From Eupeodes corollae (Eukaryota; Arthropoda; Insecta; Diptera; Syrphidae): DNA of 64,000 bases. A program made the position numbers and the translations under genes. The stretch spans positions 263,242,572 to 263,306,571 of the forward strand of contig NC_079147.1 in NCBI RefSeq assembly GCF_945859685.1, in the 5' to 3' direction. The notes beneath the pieces were generated by a model that saw only the letters and a list, made by a program, of their open reading frames with translations, was not told the DNA's origin and made no database searches. Within the stretch, counting starts at the first letter, position 1. The number at the start of each line of letters is the position of its first letter. Shown here in pieces: positions 57,254-64,000 of the stretch.

Positions 57254-58590
57254 TTGACTTTGAAGTACAATTTTTTATTAACTTCAAGCTACATCGGTAT
57301 TCCACGAAACATGCAAGAATACATTCAGGACGCGATGACTTATGTCCGTCATTACGGACGTCCAGATTTGTTTATAACATTTACGTGTAATCCAAATTGG
57401 GAAGAAATACAAACTTTATTATTACCAGGTCAACAGTCGATACATCGTCACGGCATTACTGCACAAGTGTTTAAACAAAAATTAAAATCCTTAATTTATT
57501 TCATTGTAAAATATTCAGTCTTTGGCAAAACGTGTTGTTGGTTGTATTCAATTGAGTGGCAAAAGCGAGGCTTACCTCATGCTCACTTTTTAATTTGGCT
57601 TGATGTTAAAATTCGTCCAGAAGAAATTAATCAAATTATTTCAGCCGAAATTCCAGATTCATCAATTGATCAATAATTATTTGACATTTTTACAAGTCAC
57701 ATGATTCACGGGCAGTGTGGTGCTTTTAATATGACATCGATATGCATGGAAAATGGGAAATGTAAAAAAAAATGTTCTAAGAAATTCACGAATGATACTA
57801 TTTATTACTGATGTCGATGGTTATTCGTTGTATCGCCGTAGAAACGCCGATAACGGTGGTCACACATTTAAAATAAGAACGTCAAATTCTAACTAATTAG
57901 AAATTGACAATCAATGGGTGGTACCGTACTCACCACTGCTGTCAAAAACATACAAGGCTCATATTAATGTTGAGCTTTGTAGTTCAATTAAATGCATTAA
58001 GTACATAAGGGCAGTGATTTAGCCATGTTTAGAGTACAAAACATAAATGAAAATGACGAAATAGCACGATACCAATGGGCAGATACATTAGCAGCAACGA
58101 AGCTATCTGAAGTATCCTTAGTTTTCCCATACACCACAGAGAACCATCTATCTAACATCTTGCAGTGGATCTTGAAAATGGTCAACGTTCACTGACCAGA
58201 ATCTTTTTCAAAGGGCATTTGAACCACTAAAAACCACGTTAACTGGATTTTTCTCACTTTGTCAAAAAACTGATGCCTTTGGCCAATTCGGAAGAACATT
58301 ATTGTATACCGATATTCCATGCTATTTTACATGGAATATGTCAACAAAAAAATGGGAGAAACGTTAAAAAGTAGAACCACTGGGGCGACTTTATACAGTA
58401 CATCAAAAACAACGTGAATGCTACTTTTTGCGTTTGTTGTTGGTAAATGTTCCTGGACCAATCTCTTTCCAATTTTACGAAAAGTTAATGGTCGAGTGTT
58501 CAGTACGTATCAAGATTCATGTCGTGTGTTGCAACTTTTAGAAGATGACAATCATTGGGATCTGACACTTGCTGATGCAGAATGATGATG
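57254..58590 (+). pseudogene. Helitron Rep (HUH/Y2) domain remnant
   Basis: The first open part (57254-57676) reads NMQEYIQDAMTYVRHYGRPD, LFITFTCNPNWEEIQ and SIEWQKRGLPHAHFLIWLD, where His109 and His111 of this frame form the HUH metal-binding motif. Further frames continue with GQCG-type sequence, AVDGY-like and HINVELCSSIKCIKYI, then GSDLAMFRVQNINENDEIAR, and down to DNHWDLTLADAE near 58585. At 58007 the frame breaks between IKYI and GSDLA where Helitron Rep proteins carry the second catalytic tyrosine, so that region is deleted. It ends just before the helicase part. Confidence 0.82.
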
Positions 58591-58655
58591 AATGAATATT
58601 ACTATACCGACTGAAACAAACAAACCAATTTCCAAATCTAGGTTTCTCATCAGAT

Positions 58656-59324
58656 ATGTATTATGAAGCATTGATATTAATTGAAAACTTATGTATTATG
58701 ATCTCAAATTCATCACTTAGTCATTATGTTATGCCATCACCTAATCGTCCAGCTATAGACTTAGTGAATAGCGATTTGCAGAGCGAAGAACAATTTAATA
58801 ATCTTGATTTAGCTACAATTGTTGCTAATAATGAACCATTATTAACTGACGAACAAAAAAATCTATACAATCGGATTATTTTGGCTGTTGATGCTAAACA
58901 AAGTGGTTTCGTTTTCTTGGATGCACCAGGTGGAACTGGTAGAACATTTTTGATATCGTTGAAAATTGCATTAGTAATTGCATCATCAGGCATAGCTGCT
59001 ACTTTGTTAGATGGTCGAACAGCACATTCTGCTTTTAAGTTACCACTAGATGTCCATAAAAATCCAAATGCTTTGTGTAACATTAAGAAAAGGAGTGGAA
59101 TGGCTACAGAGTTACAAAGGACTTCAATCATAATTTGGGATGAGTGTACCATGGCTCATAAACATTCACTCGAAGCATTAAATAGAACTTTGCAGGATTT
59201 AAACAGTAATGACAGACATTTTGGTGGAGCTATTCTACTATTATCTGGTGATTTTCGGCAAACATTGCCAGTGATTCCTCGCTCTACTTTTGCTGATGAA
59301 ATCATTGCATGTTTAATACAATAA
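58656..59324 (+). pseudogene. Helitron Pif1-like helicase, N-terminal part
   Basis: An open frame of 222 codons with LLTDEQKNLYNRIILAV, Walker A as DAPGGTGRT (residues 89-97), SGIAATLLDGRTAHS, Walker B IIIWDECTMAH (Asp162, Glu163) and GDFRQTLPVIPRS (198-210). The Walker A Lys that contacts ATP phosphate is Arg96 here (codon 58941-58943). About 10 residues between FLISLKIAL and VIASSG look deleted compared with related helicases. Family function is 5'-3' unwinding during rolling-circle transposition. The frame ends at a stop and continues frame-shifted downstream. Confidence 0.88.
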
Positions 59325-60051
59325 TTTTTTTGGAGAAACGTCAAAACACTAAGGTAAACGAAAAACATGCGAGTACAACTCCAAAATGATCCGACAGCAC
59401 GATTATTTTAAAGAAGAATTTAATCAAGATACCCAATGCATAAGATTGACAGACAATTTATGCCCTGTTGTTGAAACTAAAAATGATCTGATCGAGAGTG
59501 TCTTCCCAGATATAATAAATAACTATCTAAATCATAATTGGCTCAGTAATCGTGCTATTTTGGCAGCAAAAAATGTTGATGTGGATCTAATTAACTACCA
59601 GATACAACAATTATTACCAGGCGATATAATGTCGTTTAAGTCAATCGACGCTACTGTCGATGAAAACTAAGCAGTGAATTTTCCAATTTTTTCGGTTAAA
59701 AATTGGATCACCGATTATTCTTCTGCGTAATTTGAACCCCCCTAAACTATGCAACGGTACACGTTTGGTAATCAAAAAAATCACCGGAAATGTTCTCGAA
59801 GCAACTATTTTGGCAAGAAAGTTTAAAGGAGAAATCGTTCTGTTACCACGCATTTCAATGATACCGTCAGATTCTTCAACAAATCACAAGGACAAACAAT
59901 GTCTATTTGCGGCTTAGACTTAGAGAATCCATGTTTCTCTCATGGGCAATTATACGTGGCCTGTTCACGTGTAGGGAGACCATCGAGTTTATTTGTGTTG
60001 ACAAAAGACAGGCTGACCAAAAATATTGTTCATCGATTGGCACTTCAGTAA
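59325..60051 (+). pseudogene. Helitron Pif1-like helicase, C-terminal part
   Basis: Pieces in several frames: MRVQLQNDP (59370), NDLIESVFPDI and LSNRAILAAKNVDVDLINYQ (59490-59610), LPGDIMSFKSID, NPPKLCNGTRLVIKKITGNV (59733) and FKGEIVLLPRISMIPSD. After a deletion the rest reads NKSQGQTMSICGLDLENPCF, YVACSRVG and KNIVHRLALQ, stopping at 60051. QGQT and YVACSRVG are the last conserved helicase motifs. About 70 bp of non-coding DNA then leads to the Helitron 3' end. Confidence 0.85.
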
Positions 60052-60124
60052 ACTTAAACTGTGATTGTCTATTAAGTCCTTTCTTAATTACTCAGCCACA
60101 GCAACGCGTGGTCGGGTCTGCTAG

Positions 60125-63100
60125 TTTAATATAAAATTTAGTAAAAGCAGACAAAGAAAAACTAATGGTGGGGCAACCCTTAACTTTTGCAAATAAGATT
60201 AAAAACCCTTTCAATTAACAGTTCAATAACAGGTGAGAGTAAGTATTTCTTCTTTATGTACCTAATTTTATTATCCACTTAAATTTTAAAAGAAAACCAA
60301 AGAATCCTAACATTAATTAATTTTCCCCACCTTCATTATTAGGTCCTTTTGCCTCAAAGCAGTTTCCAAAAGTATATAATCCTTTAATCTCTCAATCAAT
60401 TTGTAAGGATATTAAATTAAATCACTAATGAACATGTTATCAATGAATGAATCATTAACCAAAAAAAATACTACCATATCATAAATTCAAATTAATTCCA
60501 TCTATTAGATAGAGATACATTAAAAACCTACATTAAGTCGGTTAAATGTTCGTTCTTTTTTTGTTTTTATTTATTTTTTATCGACCACATTCCAATAAAA
60601 ATAAAATCTCAAATGTCTAAAAAAGTACAACATTCCATACCATACACCCACTATATAAGTCGAAGGAACCTTCCACCATTAACCATTCCTTTGAAAACAT
60701 AACATTTCACATCTAACAGTTCCATCTCATTGCGTTTTACATTGTGAATTATTCTACAAAATTGAACATTACCTCCCTGTGTATAGACACAAATGAAAAA
60801 ATAAAAATAACTGAACACAAAAATCCATTCCATTGTGCACATGTGCGCAACCATGTTAAAACCATAAAAAAGACGAACCCTTCTTCCGGAACTATACCCT
60901 ATATCTAACCTACCCTCCCTCTCTATTGGCGTTATGTCGGGTCGGTTGGTTTTTAATTTATTGAAATTGAAATATTTTTCCATAAGATTGAAAATAAAAT
61001 TTTAAAAATTGTTCCCATCATCGCAAAAAGCGCTTCCAATGCAAAATGAGAACCCTTAGCAATCGAACTTAGGCATACCTATAGACCTTCTTATATGCGT
61101 TTGAACGACGTTTATTCCTTTTTTTATTATTAGAAAATCGCATGCAATAGAATCCAAGGGCCTACTTTAAATATTCTTTTTCAGACGAATTTGACCCGAT
61201 TAGGTATGTTTTCAATTTTGAAACGTTCAACCCTGCTTATAGCTATAGGTACATATGTATGTATATCAAAAACTTAAGAATATTATAAAGCTTCCTTTTT
61301 TTGCGTCCTTTTATAAGTCATAACTTTATGTCAGCTTAGTATGAGTATAGGTACACTCTACGCCCTTATGCATATGTTGGTATGTTTTCGTTTTATGCAA
61401 ACATTAACTAATTAAAATTCCATCAAAGCGCAAATCCCTCTACCATCACATCATGCTTGAAGGCGAGGTGCCAAACTGCCAAACAGAGCTCCAAACAGCC
61501 GAACAACCCAAAACACGTAGGGTTTTATATCCTGGATTAGCGATGGAGAAAAATGTTAAATCCTTTAAAACGCCCAACGCACGATATTGTTTCGCTTTCA
61601 AAACCTCCCTTGATTTCCTCCAACTCTCTCTCTCCCCCTTCTCTCTTATATCACTTTTTCCGTTAGGGGATTTGGTTCGACTTAACATTTATTATCGCCC
61701 GTGTTTTTCGAGAGGTGGGGAGGGGGAATGGGGGTTGAATTTTAGTATTAGGTTAGATATGATGGTGAATGCTGATGGGTTTGGGTGGAATCCCTGATTT
61801 CGAAGGTCTTAACATTATTTCAATTTATTCTCTGATGGGATTGTAAATCTGCTAATGGGTTTTCAATTCCGAACATTTCTATACAACAACAACAACAAAA
61901 ATGATAAGGAAAAACGTAAAAGTGTAGCACGAAAAACTTAGTGCCTGTATAGTACCACAGCAACACAGCAGCAACAAGGAAGGCTTTTAACAAAAGAGGG
62001 GTTTTAGAAGTTTGCCCAAATGTTAGTAAATAATTTTTATGATTTGAATATTAATTTTGATTTTAAAGCTGATGAAGATTTTGATGATGATCTTCTTTAA
62101 ATAAAACAAAGTTACATAAGTGCATACAATACCGTTTTTAGTAGAGTTTATTTCTGTATCTCTTTAAAATGAATATAATCCTTTTTTGGGAAAAAACAAA
62201 AACATCCCTTCTAGCATCGAAGGACATGTTTGTATTTTAGGATACTCATCATAAAGTATCTGAGTTCGATATTACAAAATGTATCCTTATATATCCTGCA
62301 TGAATATGCATTATTTTTGCCTTTGTCCACCGTTATATTATAGATTTATAACAAAATTGGATATGGAAGTCCTTTCAAACTCTGACCCATTATAAACCCA
62401 ACCAATCGAGTTTCTATAGTTCCATCGATTCGATTCGAATCGATTTCATTTGCTTGTTTGTTTAATCAAGAACTCATTGTTTTCTGCATCAGCTACAAAA
62501 AACATAAAAATAAAAATAGACAGACTAAAAGAGGGAGAGAGAGACAAAAGGTCAACACCCCCCCTTTTTTTCCCCTTCACACCCGAAAAACCGATTTCAA
62601 TGAAATATCAGAAAACAGAACTTTCTCATCGTCAGACATGAAGTTTACAACCATAGAGTTCACAATATCAGTTCACTCAGTTCAGCTATTGTTTACTTTC
62701 GATTTGAAATTTTTCATCAATTTCCTTCATCATGTTTCGTCTTTTGTTTTTTTTGAATTTTTGTTTTACTTTTATTTTATTTTTTTATTTAAGTTTTTGT
62801 AATTTCCTCATATCCCAGAGCCACATATCCTTCGTCCTTGTCCACACTCACTTTTCCAAAATCCTTTTGTTATTTTTTTTGTTTTAATATACGAGTACGA
62901 TTATGTGAATGTTTATTTTTTGTATGTCTCTGCAATCGTAACATTTATTTTAACTATATCCAATAATTACACATTCCCTTTAATGTTCTACTATATGTAC
63001 ACATAATCCTTTATAGAATATATGTATGGGATGTTAAGGAAACCGAAGAAAGCTGACACAAATCAGGACTTTAATTGCAATAAAGAAAGTACATATTATA

Positions 63101-63229
63101 AGATGAAGAGATGTGTAGAATTTTATTGTAACAGTGCAAATCGTCAAAGGTCAATTTGTTCACAAACGACTTAAAAGTCCACATCAAGGTATCTGTCCAA
63201 AATGACTTAAGCTGATTTTTTTTGGGATA
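60125..63229. other. AT-rich, probable host non-coding DNA
   Basis: No TE motif found. A 114-codon frame at 61453-61797 has mixed composition and no recognisable domain; the opposite strand is equally open over part of it. ACA-type microsatellite at about 61882-61900. Nothing supports a gene. Confidence 0.45.
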
Positions 63230-64000
63230 TTTTATTAAAGCAACATTTTTTGCCTCAGCATACAGAATGAGCTATGAACAGATCGCTAGAAATTGCTTGT
63301 CCACTTATACACATAAGAGGAAAGAGGAAAACCCAATGGTGGGCCTCAGAGCTTGACTTGCCTAGTAAGGAATGCAGGAAACTTATCAACTGGGCCAAAG
63401 CTGCAAGACTAGGCTCTCATTAGGACTCCTACAAAGAATCCCTAAGAATCTACAAGAAGGCACTAAGGAAATCCAAGCGATCTTCTTGGCGATCTTCTGT
63501 GGCATGATAGAAGAAACTTCTAAAGCCTCTAGGTTACGGAAAATTCTTTCAACTAATCTAGCTATGCCAAGCTGCTTGAAAAATACAGACGGCTCCTAGA
63601 AAAATTCAAGTAATGAATCGCTGAATTTACTATTGGTCACTCACTTTCCTGATAGTTCTTTTACCGAAACTTGCAACAGTTATATACGTTCAAGTTTCAA
63701 TACAACATATCCACAAGGTCTAATCACAAAGGATAAGCAACAATGGACTCTCAACAGCTTCAAACCATTTAAAGCTGCAGGACAAGATGGTACAAAAGAC
63801 TTCTGATATAATTGCACCAATCCTTGAGGCAATTTTTACCAACTGTCTTTACCTGGTCCATGTTCCCTCGGCATGGAGAGAAGGTAAAGTTGTTTTTATA
63901 CATAAAGCAGGTAAATGCTCCCAAGTCAATCCTAAGGATCTACGACATATAAGTCTATCATCATTCCTTCTTAAGACCTTGGAAAGATTGATTGATATCC
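63230..64000 (+). pseudogene. partial non-LTR retrotransposon, linker and RT fingers, cut by right edge
   Basis: Plus-strand pieces read QWWASELDLPSKECRKLINW, IYKKALRKSKRSSWRSS, ASRLRKILSTN, LLLVTHFPDS, YPQGLITKDKQQWTLNSFKP and FKAAGQDG. RT fingers follow: IIAPILEAIFTNCLYLVHVP, SAWREGKVVFIHKAGKCSQV and LSSFLLKTLERLIDI at the window edge. This linker/fingers pattern belongs to LINEs that also carry RNase H (I/R1/LOA-like). Stops and frameshifts are present, so it is a relic. Palm and everything beyond lie outside the window. Confidence 0.75.

Larger units (their letters stand above)
56855..60124 (+). mobile_element. Helitron, termini visible, coding region decayed
   Basis: The 5' end is TCTTAATATATAAAAATCC and the 3' end is GGGTCTGCTAG. 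The base before the TC is A (56854) and the base after CTAG is T (60125), exactly the A|T insertion site of canonical Helitrons, with no target duplication. Inside are Rep and Pif1-like helicase remnants in the expected order. At about 3.27 kb it is shorter than autonomous Helitrons, consistent with internal deletions. The 5' end carries a tandem duplication (56857-57180). It cannot mobilise itself, given stops, frameshifts and lost active-site residues. Confidence 0.88.

Noticed and set aside
58724..59152. 142-codon open frame on the minus strand
   Set aside because: It lies entirely antisense to the Helitron helicase, whose motifs are clear on the plus strand.
61453..61797. 114-codon plus-strand open frame
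   Set aside because: No domain, signal or neighbour support, and the complementary strand is open over much of the same stretch.

Overview
This is AT-rich eukaryotic nuclear DNA, almost certainly from an insect and most likely a higher fly. The evidence is the mix of decayed transposable elements: jockey-type, RTE-type and CR1-like non-LTR retrotransposons, mariner transposases with PPRSCDLTPLD-type signatures, a Helitron, a tRNA-derived SINE and long arrays of about 173 bp. There are no bacterial-style genes, operons, CRISPR arrays or rRNA. No host protein-coding gene could be named. The best host-gene hint is a possible short signal-peptide exon near 39.2 kb, and it is weak.

Layout, left half. 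1-2.5 kb: a jockey-like element on the minus strand, with an open ORF2 that runs off the left edge and a changed catalytic box (FADG). 4.2-6.1 kb: an RTE relic abutting a mariner relic. 8.75-10.8 kb: a short RTE piece, two mariner C-terminal pieces and an RNase H piece. 11.03 kb: a degraded SINE. 13.6-16.6 kb: a non-LTR C-terminus, a minus-strand RTE, a SINE-head/RTE-tail junction and the tail of the array family. 19.05-21.7 kb: a mariner-superfamily relic, an array fragment, an RTE and an RNase H piece. 23.77 kb: the best-preserved SINE. 24.2-26.9 kb: a second, decayed copy of the jockey-like element. 27.2-29.0 kb: a reverse transcriptase (RT) C-terminus, a 200-base assembly gap and an RTE.

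Layout, right half. 32.8-34.1 kb: array element. 34.25-36.05 kb: another non-LTR type. 37.0 kb: SINE. 40.5-44.5 kb: SINE stub, non-LTR RT with a YGDD box, mariner, RT C-terminus, mariner. 44.55-46.23 kb: the longest array element. 48.0-50.2 kb: an RTE lying between array fragments of opposite orientation. 50.6-55.8 kb: a CR1-like element with an uninterrupted 931-codon ORF, flanked by two relics of another RT family. 55.8-56.8 kb: array element. 56.86-60.12 kb: a Helitron with readable termini and decayed Rep and Pif1-like helicase. 63.2 kb to the right edge: a partial non-LTR RT.

Functionally, the window is a graveyard of mobile DNA separated by AT-rich sequence. Only two reading frames look free of lesions: the 931-aa endonuclease/RT at 52615-55410 and the ORF2 open to the left edge, which has lost an active-site Asp. 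The observations most worth following are the array-plus-hairpin repeat family, which is built like a Helentron-associated (HINE) element, the SINE family with its RTE-tail chimera, and the one intact CR1-like element.
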